Shown: positions 54,500 through 64,000, numbered from the stretch's first letter. The stretch: 64,000 nucleotides of DNA from Candidatus Aminicenantes bacterium JdFR-78 (GCA_002010665.1 MTON01000005.1:1116-65115), one strand, 5' to 3'. Notes: generated by a model from the sequence alone, not told the origin. A program made the numbers and translations.

Positions 54500-55687
54500 A
54501 TGCATTATGTAGAGAAGAAAAGAAGTAAAAGTAAGGTTGCAATTGTCAGGGTAGAAAATGGTCGGGTAAAAGAAGCTGTTGTAAAAGCACTTGAATTAAT
54601 TGGAGGCCTTCCAGAGAATCTTGTTCCAGGTAAAAAAGTTCTCATAAAGCCGAATTTCATCCGCTCTGAACCTCCTTCAACTGGAACAACCACGGATTTC
54701 CGTTTAATAAGAGCAATAGTTGAAATACTGAGAGAAAGGGGAATAAAGGATATTATTGTTGGTGAAGCCTCTGGAAATCAATATGACACTGAAGAAATTT
54801 ATCGCTTTCTTAAAATAAGAGACTGGTTTCCTGATGTCGACATCATTGATCTGGACCAAGATGAGATTATAAGTGTTAAAATCGAAGGTGCTAAGGCTCT
54901 AAAAGAGGTCGGTATTGCTCGGAAAGCCCTTGAAGCTGATTTTATAATTAGCCTTCCTATTCTTAAAACCCATAACTCAACCCTTATCACACTTGGCATG
55001 AAAAATATGATGGGAGTTTTACCTCAAAGAGAAAAATGGAAAATGCATTTGAGTGGACTGCATAAAGCCCTTGTGGATTTAAATAGAATTGTTAAACCTC
55101 ATTTAGTTATTGTTGATGGAATTATTGGGCAAGAAGGGCTAGGCCCAACAATGGGAAAACCAGTTGAAATGAATCTTCTAATAGCAGGATACGATGTAGT
55201 GGCTGTAGACTCTGTTGGTTCTGCAGTCATGGATATTCCTCCTGCTAAAATAAAACATCTCGTATGTGCTGAAAAGGAAGGATTAGGCACAAGCAATTTA
55301 GGGAAAATTGAAGTTGTTGGAGAGAGAATTGAGAATGTAAAACGTCATTTCAAAAGACCGTATGGGAAAATAATATTCTATTTAACGGGTATAATTCAGT
55401 ATAAAATCGGGGTTTTTCTTCTTGACAAATTTAATTATGATATTCGACCTTTTTTAAGAGATTTCGCAAGTTTCCATTTGCCAAAACCAAAATTAAAAAA
55501 GAAACTATGTAAAGGTACAAAAAAATGTATTGAAGTATGTCCGGAAAATGCAATTAAATTTAATAAAAATTATCCGAAAATAGATTATAAGAAATGCACT
55601 GGTTGTATGGCTTGCTATGAACAATGTCCTGAACAAGCATTTAAAATTTCAAGATTTCCAAAATGGTGGTTGAGATTGACTACTTAA
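54500..55687 (+). CDS. DUF362 protein with C-terminal 2[4Fe-4S] ferredoxin domain
   Basis: 395 residues. The DUF362 domain spans ~1-300 (KVLIKPNFIRSEPPSTGTTT, VGEASG, ISLPILKTH and GMKNMMGVLP). The C-terminal ~60 residues carry two clusters: one atypical set C-x4-C-x3-C-P (LCKGTKKCIEVCP) and one typical C-x2-C-x2-C-x3-C-P (CTGCMACYEQCP). Function is unknown; an electron-transfer role is likely. A GAGGGA lies 8 nt before the ATG, and a TTGACT at 54446 may be its -35. Confidence 0.88.
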   Translation: MHYVEKKRSKSKVAIVRVENGRVKEAVVKALELIGGLPENLVPGKKVLIKPNFIRSEPPSTGTTTDFRLIRAIVEILRERGIKDIIVGEASGNQYDTEEIYRFLKIRDWFPDVDIIDLDQDEIISVKIEGAKALKEVGIARKALEADFIISLPILKTHNSTLITLGMKNMMGVLPQREKWKMHLSGLHKALVDLNRIVKPHLVIVDGIIGQEGLGPTMGKPVEMNLLIAGYDVVAVDSVGSAVMDIPPAKIKHLVCAEKEGLGTSNLGKIEVVGERIENVKRHFKRPYGKIIFYLTGIIQYKIGVFLLDKFNYDIRPFLRDFASFHLPKPKLKKKLCKGTKKCIEVCPENAIKFNKNYPKIDYKKCTGCMACYEQCPEQAFKISRFPKWWLRLTT

Positions 55688-55714
55688 AATTAAATTTTTA
55701 GGAGGGAGGAAAAA

Positions 55715-56167
55715 ATTCAACTTGGACATATTGGTTTGAGTTTAATAATTGCATCGTATGATTGGCGACCTGATACAATAGCTGTTGCTGTTGGAACCCA
55801 TTTTCTTCCTAATCTTGATGTAGTTCTTATAAAGACAAAATTAGTAAAGGAAGACTTTCATTGCTCAATAACTCATACTTTAGTTTTTGCAATTCTTATA
55901 AGTATGCTTTTTCTTCCCTTTTCCCCCAGATTAGCATTAATTGCTTTTATTAGTCTAATAACTCATTACCTTGCTGATTTAGGTAGCACGATTGGACAAA
56001 AATTATTCTGGCCTATTTCCCAGAAAAAATTTACCTTGGCTCTATGGGAGGATACAGGTTATTGGGGTAAAAAAATGTGGTTTGGATATTATAGACAGAA
56101 AGGCGCATGGATAGCAGAGGGTATAGTATTTGCTTTTTTGATTTATAGATTTATAGTTATATTTTGA
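55715..56167 (+). CDS. Membrane-bound metal-dependent hydrolase-like protein (apparent ATT start)
   Basis: About 150 residues. Metal-ligand-type motifs are His in QLGHIGLS, THFLPNLD and SITHT, followed by LVFAILISMLFLPF and further helices, with THYLADLG; this fits the YdjM/LexA-regulated membrane hydrolase family. The first conventional start (TTG at 55736) would cut off the first His motif and is 26 nt from the only ribosome site. GGAGGGAGGA (55701-55710) places the start at ATT 55715. It starts 28 nt after the DUF362 gene and overlaps the TTG alternative of the next gene. Confidence 0.72.
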   Translation: MQLGHIGLSLIIASYDWRPDTIAVAVGTHFLPNLDVVLIKTKLVKEDFHCSITHTLVFAILISMLFLPFSPRLALIAFISLITHYLADLGSTIGQKLFWPISQKKFTLALWEDTGYWGKKMWFGYYRQKGAWIAEGIVFAFLIYRFIVIF

Positions 56168-56169
56168 TT

Positions 56170-56817
56170 ATGATTTTTCTTTTTAAAAGAAAATGGCTTA
56201 TATTTGAATTCATTTTTTTTATTTGCTGTATAATAAGTCTAATAGCATGGAAATTTTATCCGCCATATAGGGGGCTTGTAAAATACTTTTTTTATACTAT
56301 AATCTCTCACTTGTACATTTCAATCTTTCCTCATGAGCCTGTGCTTTTATATTATGGAAAAATTTATAATTCCTTTACAATAGCATTAATAGGAGGAGTT
56401 GCTGCAACTTTAGCAGGCTTTATAGATTATGAAACAATAAATACTGTTGTAAAACTAAAATCTGTTAAAAAGATTTATTCTGAAGCTAAACTTTATAAGA
56501 AGGCAATCGGTTTTTTTCTAAAAGCTCCTTTTTTAATGATCATCATTGCAGCTTTAACACCGATTCCTTTTTATCCTTTTAAATTCCTTGCTACTTCGAT
56601 TGATTATCCAGAGGATAAATACTTATCTGCTATTTTTATAGGCCGAACACCTCGTTATTTCATTTTAGCTTATACAGGAAAGGTAATTAATATTCCAAAT
56701 TCAATTCTTATAGGAGCTTTCATTTTAATGTTTGTATGGGCTGGTATAAAGAAGTTTCAAGAATTTATGAAAAATAGAAAGAAAGTGCCTTCAGAGGCGC
56801 AGAATCCAAAACATTAA
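56170..56817 (+). CDS. VTT-domain (DedA/SNARE-associated-like) membrane protein
   Basis: 215 residues from the ATG at 56170; a TTG at 56164 would overlap the previous stop. About five to six hydrophobic segments are seen, with the VTT-family elements ISIFPHEPVLLYYG, GGVAATLAGFIDY, and LTPIPFYPFKFLATSIDY followed by GRTPRYFILAYTG. These proteins are lipid scramblases or transporters of undefined substrate. A linked gene pair with the upstream membrane hydrolase is plausible. Confidence 0.85.
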   Translation: MIFLFKRKWLIFEFIFFICCIISLIAWKFYPPYRGLVKYFFYTIISHLYISIFPHEPVLLYYGKIYNSFTIALIGGVAATLAGFIDYETINTVVKLKSVKKIYSEAKLYKKAIGFFLKAPFLMIIIAALTPIPFYPFKFLATSIDYPEDKYLSAIFIGRTPRYFILAYTGKVINIPNSILIGAFILMFVWAGIKKFQEFMKNRKKVPSEAQNPKH

Positions 56818-56837
56818 AATTCAAAAGGGGAAGCTCT

Positions 56838-58406
56838 ATGATAAAGAAAATTTTTATAACCCTGATTATTATAATCCTTTTATTGAGCTGTGTTAAAAAA
56901 ACTTTAAAGGACACGATAATTGAATCAATAAGGTCATTTCCATCTACTTTAAATCCTGTATATGCTTCTGATGAGGTCAGTGCTGGAATTATAGATAAAA
57001 TATTTAGTGGTCTTTTTCGTTTCAATGAAAATGGAGAACCAGTCCCGGACCTTGTAAGGTCTTATGCATTTATAGGAGACAAGGAAATCCTGATCAATTT
57101 AAGGGATAATGTTTACTGGCATGATGGTGCAATTTTCTCTGCAGATGATGTTATCTTTACCTTTAGATTATTAAAAAAGAAGGAGATTGGTTATCCCTAT
57201 CTTTCTGATATAGAACCGATTAAGGATATACAGAAAATAAAATCGCTTAAGATTAAAATAATATATGAAGAACCTTTTGCTCCTGCATTAACTTATTTAA
57301 CCTTTAAAATTCTTCCTTGCCATCTTCTCAAAGACTACCTAGATATACCAGAGAATTTCAAAGCAAGCAATTTCAATTTCTCTCCAGTAGGGACAGGTCC
57401 TTATAAATTGGTAAAAATAATTCCTTACCAAAAAATAATCCTGGAACATTTTGAACATTATTTTCTTGGCAAGCCTAATATAAGAAAATACATAGCTGAA
57501 TTAAATACAGATGCTCTAATTAACCCTCTTAAATTAATAAAAGAAGAGGTTGATTTGGCAGAAATAGAACCGGAGCTACTTGATTCTTTTCTTAAAAATA
57601 GAGATTTTAGAAAGAAAATTAAGATTTTTACTTATAGGAAAAACTCATTTACATATTTGGGTTTTAATTTAAACTATCCAGCATTTAAATCAAAAAGGAT
57701 TAGACAAGCATTAGCACTAGGATTGAACAAAAAAGCAATTGTGCAAAGTATATTAAGAGGCAGAGGGGAAATCTGCTTTTCCCCAATTTCACTCAATTTC
57801 TGGAAAAACAGTAAAATTAAAAAATATTTTTACAATCCCCAATATGCCAAGATGTTATTAAGGGAAGAGGGTTTTGAAGATAAGGATAAAAATGGTTATT
57901 TAGAAAAAAATGGTAGAAATTTTGAAATAACGATTTTAACGAATTCAGAGAGTCTGCTGAGAAGAAACATTGCGCTGTTAACAAAACAAAACTGGGAGAA
58001 TTTAGGGATTAAAGTAAAATTTGAATTTCTTGAATATAGTATCTTCCTTGAAAGATTAATGAAAAAGAATTTTCAGTGTATTATTTCTGGTTTTTTATTA
58101 GACCTTGATCCAAATCAATATGATATATGGCATTCCTTAGGTCAGTTAAATTATTTTAACTATAGCAATCCTTTTGTTGATAGACTACTAGAGCTTGGAA
58201 AAATCACAATTAATAAATTGGAGAGAAAAAAAATATATGATAAATTGCAAGAGATTATTGTTTCAGATTTACCCGTTATCTTCCTCATTTCTCCCAAATA
58301 TATAATAGGAGTGAATAAAAGAATTAAAATTAATAAATATCCTAACATTATTGGTTCAACTAACTCTTTCTCTTCTTTTTTATTTTACTGGAAAATAGAA
58401 CAGTGA
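56838..58406 (+). CDS. Solute-binding lipoprotein, family 5 (peptide/nickel type)
   Basis: 522 residues with a lipobox (ILLLSC, Cys17) and the extracellular solute-binding family 5 fold: FPSTLNPVYASDEVSAGI, YWHDGAIFSADDVIFTFRLL, SPVGTGPYKLV and IRQALALGLNKKAIV. This family feeds ABC importers for peptides, nickel or sugars. No permease or ATPase gene is adjacent, so it is an orphan here. AAAAGGGGAAG precedes the ATG. It converges with the TPR/SLH gene, only 2 nt apart. Confidence 0.9.
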   Translation: MIKKIFITLIIIILLLSCVKKTLKDTIIESIRSFPSTLNPVYASDEVSAGIIDKIFSGLFRFNENGEPVPDLVRSYAFIGDKEILINLRDNVYWHDGAIFSADDVIFTFRLLKKKEIGYPYLSDIEPIKDIQKIKSLKIKIIYEEPFAPALTYLTFKILPCHLLKDYLDIPENFKASNFNFSPVGTGPYKLVKIIPYQKIILEHFEHYFLGKPNIRKYIAELNTDALINPLKLIKEEVDLAEIEPELLDSFLKNRDFRKKIKIFTYRKNSFTYLGFNLNYPAFKSKRIRQALALGLNKKAIVQSILRGRGEICFSPISLNFWKNSKIKKYFYNPQYAKMLLREEGFEDKDKNGYLEKNGRNFEITILTNSESLLRRNIALLTKQNWENLGIKVKFEFLEYSIFLERLMKKNFQCIISGFLLDLDPNQYDIWHSLGQLNYFNYSNPFVDRLLELGKITINKLERKKIYDKLQEIIVSDLPVIFLISPKYIIGVNKRIKINKYPNIIGSTNSFSSFLFYWKIEQ

Positions 58407-58408
58407 TT

Positions 58409-59734
58409 TTATTTTATCAATCTTTCAAGGGTTTCAATTATAGTCTCTGCTTCTTTACCATTTACCTCTAAGAAAGGTTTAAACTCAAAACCAGGAAATA
58501 GGTCCATTAACTGATAACATAAGACCTTGATGATTGGCTGGTAGATAAAATGGTCAGGAGCTACATCACTCAGCTGAATTTCATCAGGTGAAAATTGTTT
58601 ATATAGCTTATATCCTTTTTCTGTAAGAAAATCTATTAATTTACTTAGAACAATTGCCAATTCTCCTCGGGTAAGAGTTTTTTCGGGTTGAAAGGTATGA
58701 TTTGGAAAGACATCCATAATTCCAAGGGAGGTTACTTCAATTATATAATGAGCTGCCCAATGAGTTGCTATATCCACAATAATCGGAGGTTTTCTTTTCT
58801 CTTTTCCTAAAATATTACTAAATTTAACTGCAATTAAGGCTGCTAAATCTGCTCTATTTATGGCCTCCTTTGAAGAAATCTCATAAAATTGCCGGGGGAG
58901 TTCTATAAAAAGAAGTTCATTTTTAATATAATCCAGTCTTTCTCTATATTTTGAATTTTCTGGGTCTATTTTAACCAGTTCTTGATATAAATTATAAGCT
59001 TCTTTATATTTTTTCTTTAATATATAACTTTCTGCCAATTCTTCCTTTATATTTAAATTTTCTGGTTGTAAGGAATGAGCTTTCTCATAATGCTTTAAAG
59101 CTTTTTCATAGTCTCCAAGGTTTTTATAATACTCAGCTAACCTTAGATGAGGTTCGGGCAGTTCAGGGCTATAATAAAGGACTTTTATGTATATTTCAGA
59201 TGCTTTATCAAATTGATTTTGTTTCCAAAAGAAATCAGCTTGCTTTAAAAGCTCTTCTGTCTTATTTTTCTTTATTAACTCCCAATAATATTTCGCCCAC
59301 TCATGATCTGGCTCTTTTTCCCAAACTTTTTTGTACTCAGCAAAAGCCTCCTCTTCTCTGCCCTGATTACGATAAACTTCAGCCAGACCATAGTGAACTA
59401 TTGGCAAATCTGGATAAATTTCTAAAACTTTTTTAAACCACTGTTCACTTATTATGTAATCCCCTTTAAATAGAGCAGTATATGCATATCCTAACCAAGT
59501 AGCAGGTTTATTCTGATCCATTTTCTGCAATATTTTAAGCGCGTCCTTGATTTTCCCTATCCTTAATGAAGCCCAAGCATCTTCTATCGCTATTCTCTCA
59601 TCAAGGGTTAGCTGAATGATCATATCCTGAGGAAGGTCATCAAGATAATAAGTTGGAGTAATTTGCTGAACAGTAACGCATGAGATTGAAAAAACAATTG
59701 TAATAATTAAGGAAAGAATAATTTTTTTCACCAT
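58409..59734 (-). CDS. TPR lipoprotein with C-terminal SLH-type domain
   Basis: 441 residues. Lipobox FSISC (Cys19) is followed by about six TPR repeats, e.g. [20 protein letters not shown] and [20 protein letters not shown]. The C-terminal ~130 residues have SLH-domain features ([14 protein letters not shown], then [24 protein letters not shown]). SLH domains bind peptidoglycan-linked polymers. With a lipid anchor at one end this protein could tie outer membrane or inner membrane to the wall; that is inference. It overlaps hflX by 7 nt. Confidence 0.85.
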   Translation of the reverse strand: MVKKIILSLIITIVFSISCVTVQQITPTYYLDDLPQDMIIQLTLDERIAIEDAWASLRIGKIKDALKILQKMDQNKPATWLGYAYTALFKGDYIISEQWFKKVLEIYPDLPIVHYGLAEVYRNQGREEEAFAEYKKVWEKEPDHEWAKYYWELIKKNKTEELLKQADFFWKQNQFDKASEIYIKVLYYSPELPEPHLRLAEYYKNLGDYEKALKHYEKAHSLQPENLNIKEELAESYILKKKYKEAYNLYQELVKIDPENSKYRERLDYIKNELLFIELPRQFYEISSKEAINRADLAALIAVKFSNILGKEKRKPPIIVDIATHWAAHYIIEVTSLGIMDVFPNHTFQPEKTLTRGELAIVLSKLIDFLTEKGYKLYKQFSPDEIQLSDVAPDHFIYQPIIKVLCYQLMDLFPGFEFKPFLEVNGKEAETIIETLERLIK

Positions 59735-60990
59735 TTCTTTTCTCCCTTTAAAATGTAAGAGGAAAATTTAAATATATATTGTGGTTTGACACTTATCTTT
59801 AAATCTATAAATCTTGTATTTTCCCTTTTTTCCAATATTATGGACCAGCGAGAAAAAGATTCAACCATTTCAGCCTCTGATTTTGGAATTCTTAAGTAAA
59901 AGATTTTAAAATCTTTGAAGAGCTCCTTTCTTAAAAAATTCTTTAGGTCTTCTACACCTTCGCCTGTTTTAGCAGAGATATAAAATTCACAATTGTCTGT
60001 TCTCTTATTTCTTTCTAGCAATTCTTCTTTATTTGGCAGAAGGTCGATTTTATTTTTTACAATTATTATTTTATCCTGATCTATCCCCATATCATGGAGA
60101 ATTTTATTTACAGCCTGAATTTGCTCTTCATAATTATATGAACTTAGATCAACAACATGAAGGAGTTTATCAGCCTCAATTACCTCCTCTAATGTTGCTC
60201 TGAAAGCTGTTACCAATTCCACTGGAAGCTTTTTAATGAATCCAACAGTATCACTAAGATAAAAATAATGCCCATCCTGAAAAACAACTCTTCTTAAGAC
60301 AGGGTCTAAAGTGGCAAATAGCAAAGACGATGTATAAACATTCTCGGATGTTAAGTAATTAAAGAGAGTTGATTTCCCCGCATTCGTGTATCCAACAAGT
60401 GCAACTGTAGGTATCGGACTTCTTTTTCTGCTTTTTCTCTGTAAAGCTCTTCTCTTTTGAATCTGAGCAATTTCTCTTTTTATTTTTGTAATTCTATTCA
60501 CAATCCGCCTTCTGTCTATTTCGAGTTTCTTTTCACCAGGTCCTCGTGTTCCAATTCCTCCTCCTAATCTTGAAAGGGCAATTCCCTTACCTTTAAGTCG
60601 AGGCAGTAAATATGTTAACTGTGCCAATTCAACCTGAAGCTTACCCTCGTTACTTTTAGCTCTTTGAGAGAAAATATCTAAAATAAGCTGAGTTCTATCT
60701 ATAACTTTGCAATTAATTTTTTCCTCTAAATTGCGCTGTTGTGCAGGTGTTAAATTATTATCGAAGATAACTAAATCAGCTGATAAATCTTCAACCAATC
60801 TTGCAATTTCTTCTACCTTTCCCTCTCCAATATAGTATTTCGGACTTATTTCGCTTCTTAATTGAATTATTCTTTCTAAGACATCCCCTCCAGCTGATCT
60901 TGTTAAAGACTCCAATTCTCTCAGAGATTCTTCTACCTCTATTTTTTCCTTCTTAGAAGTAGCCAATCCTACCAATATTGCTTTTTCCAT
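59728..60990 (-). CDS. hflX: Ribosome-associated GTPase HflX
   Basis: 420 residues. The N-terminal HflX domain ([14 protein letters not shown] and [13 protein letters not shown]) is followed by a glycine-rich [15 protein letters not shown] linker and the GTPase domain with G1 GYTNAGKST (near residue 205), G3 DTVGF and G4 NKIDLL. HflX splits or rescues stalled ribosomes under stress such as heat. It lies 1 nt after miaA, as in the miaA-hflX pairing of many bacteria, but without hfq between. Confidence 0.95.
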   Translation of the reverse strand: MEKAILVGLATSKKEKIEVEESLRELESLTRSAGGDVLERIIQLRSEISPKYYIGEGKVEEIARLVEDLSADLVIFDNNLTPAQQRNLEEKINCKVIDRTQLILDIFSQRAKSNEGKLQVELAQLTYLLPRLKGKGIALSRLGGGIGTRGPGEKKLEIDRRRIVNRITKIKREIAQIQKRRALQRKSRKRSPIPTVALVGYTNAGKSTLFNYLTSENVYTSSLLFATLDPVLRRVVFQDGHYFYLSDTVGFIKKLPVELVTAFRATLEEVIEADKLLHVVDLSSYNYEEQIQAVNKILHDMGIDQDKIIIVKNKIDLLPNKEELLERNKRTDNCEFYISAKTGEGVEDLKNFLRKELFKDFKIFYLRIPKSEAEMVESFSRWSIILEKRENTRFIDLKISVKPQYIFKFSSYILKGEKKW

Positions 60991-60991
60991 T

Positions 60992-61915
60992 TTAATTTTT
61001 ATTCAATTCCTTCCTCAAGAAATCAAAAATTTTCTCCTTTTCATATGGAGAAAACCAGTGAATATCCTTTTCTTTTTTAAACCATATTATCTGTCTCTTC
61101 GCATATCTTCTCGTATCCCTTTGCGTCAGTAAAATTGCCTCTTTCTCAGACATTTCCCCTTGTGCAACTAATAGGGCATATTTATAACCGAGTGCTCTAA
61201 AAGGTGGAGACTCAGGGTTTATTCCCTGTTCAAGCAGTTTTTTCACCTCTGAAACCATTCCAGAGGTATACATTCTTTCTACCCTTTCGTTAATTCTCTT
61301 ATAAAGTTCTTTTCTGTCTAAAATCAATCCAATTTTTATCTTATGAAAATCATGGAGCTCTGAATGAGTATTTTTAAAATGTTCACTGATAGGTTTCCCG
61401 GTTAGATAAAAAACTTCCAAAGCTCTTATTATTCTCATTTCATCATTTTTCCCAATAATGCGTGCGTAAACAGGATCTATTCTTTCAAGTTCTTTTCTTA
61501 AATAGGAAATACCCTTTTCCTTTACCTCTTTTTTTAGTTTCGCTCTTAATTCCTCATTTCTTCCAGGCCCTGGAAAAATTCCATTTAATAGAGCCCTTAT
61601 ATAAAGTCCTGTTCCTCCAACAATAATTGGAAGTTTTTCCCTTGATAATATATCACTGATTGTTTTGTTCGCCAAACGAGCAAAATCAGCAGCTGTAAAT
61701 TGTTGGGTATGATCCAAAATATCCAGAAGATGATGTCTCACCTCTTTTCTCAATGCAGGAGGGACTTTATCTGTTCCTATATCAAACCCTTTATACACTT
61801 GCATTGAATCACAATTTATTATCTCACCATTAAACTTTTTAGCTATCTCTATGCCCAAAGCACTTTTACCCGTACAGGTTGGACCAAGAACTACTACAAT
61901 CTTTTTTTTAGCCAT
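60992..61915 (-). CDS. miaA: tRNA dimethylallyltransferase
   Basis: Adds an isopentenyl group to A37 of tRNAs that read codons starting with U. The 307 residues show the P-loop [15 protein letters not shown], then [16 protein letters not shown], the [13 protein letters not shown] segment and QIIWFKKE near the end. The usual Gly-Pro-Thr-Ala/Gly is Gly-Pro-Thr-Cys, a mild change. No Shine-Dalgarno is evident and I could not identify a convincing promoter. It is co-transcribed with hflX. Confidence 0.96.
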   Translation of the reverse strand: MAKKKIVVVLGPTCTGKSALGIEIAKKFNGEIINCDSMQVYKGFDIGTDKVPPALRKEVRHHLLDILDHTQQFTAADFARLANKTISDILSREKLPIIVGGTGLYIRALLNGIFPGPGRNEELRAKLKKEVKEKGISYLRKELERIDPVYARIIGKNDEMRIIRALEVFYLTGKPISEHFKNTHSELHDFHKIKIGLILDRKELYKRINERVERMYTSGMVSEVKKLLEQGINPESPPFRALGYKYALLVAQGEMSEKEAILLTQRDTRRYAKRQIIWFKKEKDIHWFSPYEKEKIFDFLRKELNKN

Positions 61916-62109
61916 TATTGAGAAATTTTATGAACATGCGATTTTAAACAAAAGATAAATCATTAAAAAAGTGAGCAATATTAATATAGCTAATATCTGG
62001 CGTTTTTTCAACAATTTCTAACAATTTTTAATTTATTATAAAAGAATTAATTATGTCAACTTTCAAACTACTTCCCCAAACACCCCATATCCCATCATAT
62101 TTAAATCAC

Positions 62110-62138
62110 TTGACAAAAATCGGTTTATTGGGTATATT
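62110..62138 (+). promoter_or_regulatory. rpsU promoter (-35 TTGACA, -10 TATATT)
   Basis: TTGACA (62110-62115), a 17-nt spacer and TATATT (62133-62138). The leader is about 28 nt and includes an AAGGAGGTG ribosome site. The rest of the 61916-62172 gap shows nothing else I can name. Confidence 0.8.
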
Positions 62139-62172
62139 TTTGACTAAAACTAAATGAAGGAGGTGAATATAG

Positions 62173-62379
62173 TTGGCATTTGTAATTGTTGAAGAAGGAG
62201 AATCCTTAGAAAGTGCATTAAAGAGATTTAAAAGAAAAGTTCAGCAGGAAGCAATAATAAAAGAAATCAAAAAACATTCAGTTTATTTGAAACCAGGCGA
62301 AAGAAGAAGATTGAAAAAGGCACAGGCGTTGAAAAGGATAAGGAAAAGAATGAAAAAAGAACAGCAGAGAGAATATTAA
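62173..62379 (+). CDS. rpsU: 30S ribosomal protein S21 (TTG start)
   Basis: 68 residues, full length for S21: FVIVEEGESLESALKRFKRKV followed by the basic C-terminal tail rich in K and R. The start is TTG at 62173, 7 nt after AAGGAGGTG; the codon just before it is a stop (TAG), so no longer form is possible. S21 helps base-pairing at the Shine-Dalgarno during initiation. Confidence 0.93.
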   Translation: MAFVIVEEGESLESALKRFKRKVQQEAIIKEIKKHSVYLKPGERRRLKKAQALKRIRKRMKKEQQREY

Positions 62380-62411
62380 AAGAGGGGGGATTGATTAATT
62401 TTAAAATATGA

Positions 62412-63152
62412 ATGAAATATTTAGTTTTTAGCGATATTCACGGCAATTTAGAGGCATTTGAATCTTTTTTAAAATTTATAAAAAGAAAAAAGATTGATAA
62501 ATACCTATTCCTAGGAGATATTGTGGGTTATGGTGCCTCCCCTAATGAAACAATTCAACAATTAAAAAAACTTAAACCTCTATATGCAGTGCGAGGAAAT
62601 CATGATAAAGCTGTTTGTGGAGAAGAACCGCTGGAGGCTTTCAACCCAGTTGCAGCTAATGCTATACAATGGACAAGAAAAAAAATTTTAAAGGAAAACT
62701 TAAAATACTTGTCTAAGCTGAAAAAAGGCCCAATTGTAGTTGATAAAAATATAACCATTTGTCATGGAGCTCCTTTTGATGAGGATTATTATATTTTTGG
62801 AGATTTTGATGCTGCGGAAGCTTTTTATTATATTAAGACACCGGTCTGTTTTTTTGGGCATACCCATTTCCCATTTGTATATAGATTAAAAAAGAACCTA
62901 ATAGATGGTTTTCTTGTTCAAGGTAAAAGAAAAATAATTAGACTTGAAAAAGATGTGAGATATCTGATAAATCCTGGCTCAATAGGACAGCCACGAGACA
63001 GAAATCCTTTTCTTTCCTTTGCTATTTTTGACTCCAAACTAATGAAAATTAATTTTTATAGAATAGAATATGACATAGAAAAAGCCAAAAAAAGAATAAT
63101 GGAAGCTAATTTACCACCTACCTTGGCCGAAAGATTGTCTTTAGGAATATAA
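62412..63152 (+). CDS. Calcineurin-like metallophosphoesterase
   Basis: 246 residues with the metal site motifs of the YfcE/MJ0936 family: SDIHGN (residues 7-12), GDIVGYG, RGNHDKAV, CHGAPFD and GHTHFPF. Likely a phosphodiesterase of unknown substrate. The start ATG has no nearby ribosome site (the GGGGGGA is about 23 nt upstream). Its stop overlaps the start of the alkyltransferase gene (TAATG). Confidence 0.9.
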   Translation: MKYLVFSDIHGNLEAFESFLKFIKRKKIDKYLFLGDIVGYGASPNETIQQLKKLKPLYAVRGNHDKAVCGEEPLEAFNPVAANAIQWTRKKILKENLKYLSKLKKGPIVVDKNITICHGAPFDEDYYIFGDFDAAEAFYYIKTPVCFFGHTHFPFVYRLKKNLIDGFLVQGKRKIIRLEKDVRYLINPGSIGQPRDRNPFLSFAIFDSKLMKINFYRIEYDIEKAKKRIMEANLPPTLAERLSLGI

Positions 63153-63667
63153 TGGATATCTATTACCATTATATTAATTTCCCATTGGGTTATATTTTCC
63201 TCGCGAAGAAAAAAGAGGGCTTGTTTATATCAAAATTTTTAAATGAAAAGAAACTACCCAAGGAGTATATAAGTGAATTTATTGATTTAAAAAGCTGTAA
63301 ACTTAAACATATACCCGAATTATTTTCTGAAGAGATAAAATTATTTAATGCCTATTTTAACCATAATAAAGTTGATTTTTCTCCAATTAAAATTGACTTA
63401 TCTATAGGCTCCTTGTGGGAAAGGAGAGTGTGGATTGAAACCGCTAAAATTCCTTATGGAGAAGTTCAAACATATAAATCAATTGCTGAAAAACTTAACT
63501 CCAAAGGCTTTCGAGCTGTGGGAAAAGCTCTTTCAAAAAATCCATTATTAATAATTATACCTTGTCACAGAGTTATAAAAACTGATAAAGCCTTAGGAGG
63601 ATTCTCTGCAGGAATTGAGCTAAAGAAATATCTTTTGAAGCTTGAAGGTATTAGCATAAATTTATAA
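63152..63667 (+). CDS. ogt: Methylated-DNA-protein cysteine methyltransferase
   Basis: 171 residues. It removes methyl groups from O6-methylguanine by transferring them to its own Cys in the IIPCHRVIK motif; the helix-turn-helix IPYGEVQTYKSIAEKL and the end FSAGIELKKYLLKLEG are standard. The N-terminal domain is short and poorly conserved, as in Ogt/MGMT single-domain forms. Overlapping TAATG with the phosphoesterase gene suggests one operon with rpsU. Confidence 0.93.
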   Translation: MDIYYHYINFPLGYIFLAKKKEGLFISKFLNEKKLPKEYISEFIDLKSCKLKHIPELFSEEIKLFNAYFNHNKVDFSPIKIDLSIGSLWERRVWIETAKIPYGEVQTYKSIAEKLNSKGFRAVGKALSKNPLLIIIPCHRVIKTDKALGGFSAGIELKKYLLKLEGISINL

Positions 63668-63688
63668 TTTTATTAGGGGAAAGGAGCA

Positions 63689-64000
63689 TTGGTTCGTTTT
63701 TCCTTTCTAGATTGGTTATGGCTTTTCCTGTATATATTATTAATGACAGGATGTGGAATTTTATTTTACAGGCTCGGGAAACGCTCTGAGGCTGATTTCT
63801 TTCTTGCGGGAAGAGGATTACCCTGGTGGATCCCTGGTATAAGTGTTTACGCTACTCATACTGCAACCGACACTCCTATTTGGGTGAGTGGTGTAATCTA
63901 TAAATATGGATTACGAGGAATTTGGTATACCTTTTTTTCTGCTTGGTGTGCTATTGCAGCATTTGTTTCTGCTCGAATATTTCGCAGATCACTTGCTTTT
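63689..64000 (+). CDS. Sodium:solute symporter family protein (partial, runs off the window)
   Basis: The first ~104 residues of an SSS-family transporter: helix 1 (FLDWLWLFLYILLMTGCGILFY), then KRSEADFFLAGRGLPWWIPGISVYAT, the segment that begins TM2 in this family. The start is taken as TTG at 63689 because AAAGGAG is immediately upstream, but the spacing of 2 nt is short and the exact start is uncertain. Substrate cannot be judged from this part. Confidence 0.85.
   Translation, partial: MVRFSFLDWLWLFLYILLMTGCGILFYRLGKRSEADFFLAGRGLPWWIPGISVYATHTATDTPIWVSGVIYKYGLRGIWYTFFSAWCAIAAFVSARIFRRSLAF

Overview
This is an AT-rich window from a diderm (outer-membrane) bacterium. LpxC, a BamA-type porin with TamB, FabD, a TolC/RND pump and a TonB-dependent receptor all point to a Gram-negative envelope. 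The K/E-rich proteins, GC-rich tRNA stems, archaeal-style phosphoglycerate mutase (ApgM), RNA 3'-phosphate cyclase, exported MEMO-family protein and 6-bladed propeller protein suggest an anaerobic, possibly thermophilic candidate-phylum lineage such as Aminicenantes (OP8). That placement is inference. I see no CRISPR array, insertion sequence or phage gene.

Layout. 1-4.6 kb (minus): an amino-acid operon of homoserine dehydrogenase, a Cys/Met-type PLP enzyme, a metallo-beta-lactamase-fold hydrolase and a histidine-ammonia-lyase-like enzyme (partial at the edge). 4.7-9.9 kb: rtcA, mutS, pgsA (phospholipid) and fabD. 8.9-17.1 kb (minus): an envelope-assembly operon of an orphan biotin carrier, tamB, a bamA-like gene, a SurA-N-like gene and fabD. 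17.2-20 kb: poly-gamma-glutamate genes pgsB-pgsC-pgsW; pgsB appears to start at ATT. 20-31 kb: a propeller protein, an exported M55 aminopeptidase, an exported beta-galactosidase, sixA, a tandem ThyX, apgM and a TPR-thioredoxin protein. 30.6-33.6 kb (minus): an ECF sigma / anti-sigma / DUF4097 operon plus two small genes. 33.7-38.4 kb: lpxC, a TPR gene, glmU and glmS, all using UDP-GlcNAc or its precursors.

38.4-53.1 kb (minus) is the most unusual part: a ~14.7 kb metal-homeostasis island on one strand. In transcription order it holds a CsoR-family repressor, a TonB-dependent receptor with two C-terminal HMA-like domains, a CadC/SmtB-type ArsR repressor, a Zn/Cd/Pb-type P-type ATPase, a 94-residue protein ending in Cys-Cys, an ArsA/Get3-like ATPase, a small Cys-rich protein, a TolC-CusB-CusA pump, a PII-like protein and a MEMO-family protein. 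Operator-like palindromes for both repressors can be read in the DNA.

53.1-64 kb: tRNA-Lys and tRNA-Glu, small membrane genes (including VanZ and VTT types), a DUF362/ferredoxin protein, an orphan solute-binding lipoprotein, a TPR/SLH lipoprotein, hflX-miaA, rpsU, a phosphoesterase, a DNA alkyltransferase and the start of a sodium:solute symporter. Several promoters have a textbook TTGACA-N17-TATAAT layout but sit so close to the start codon that the mRNAs should be leaderless or nearly so.
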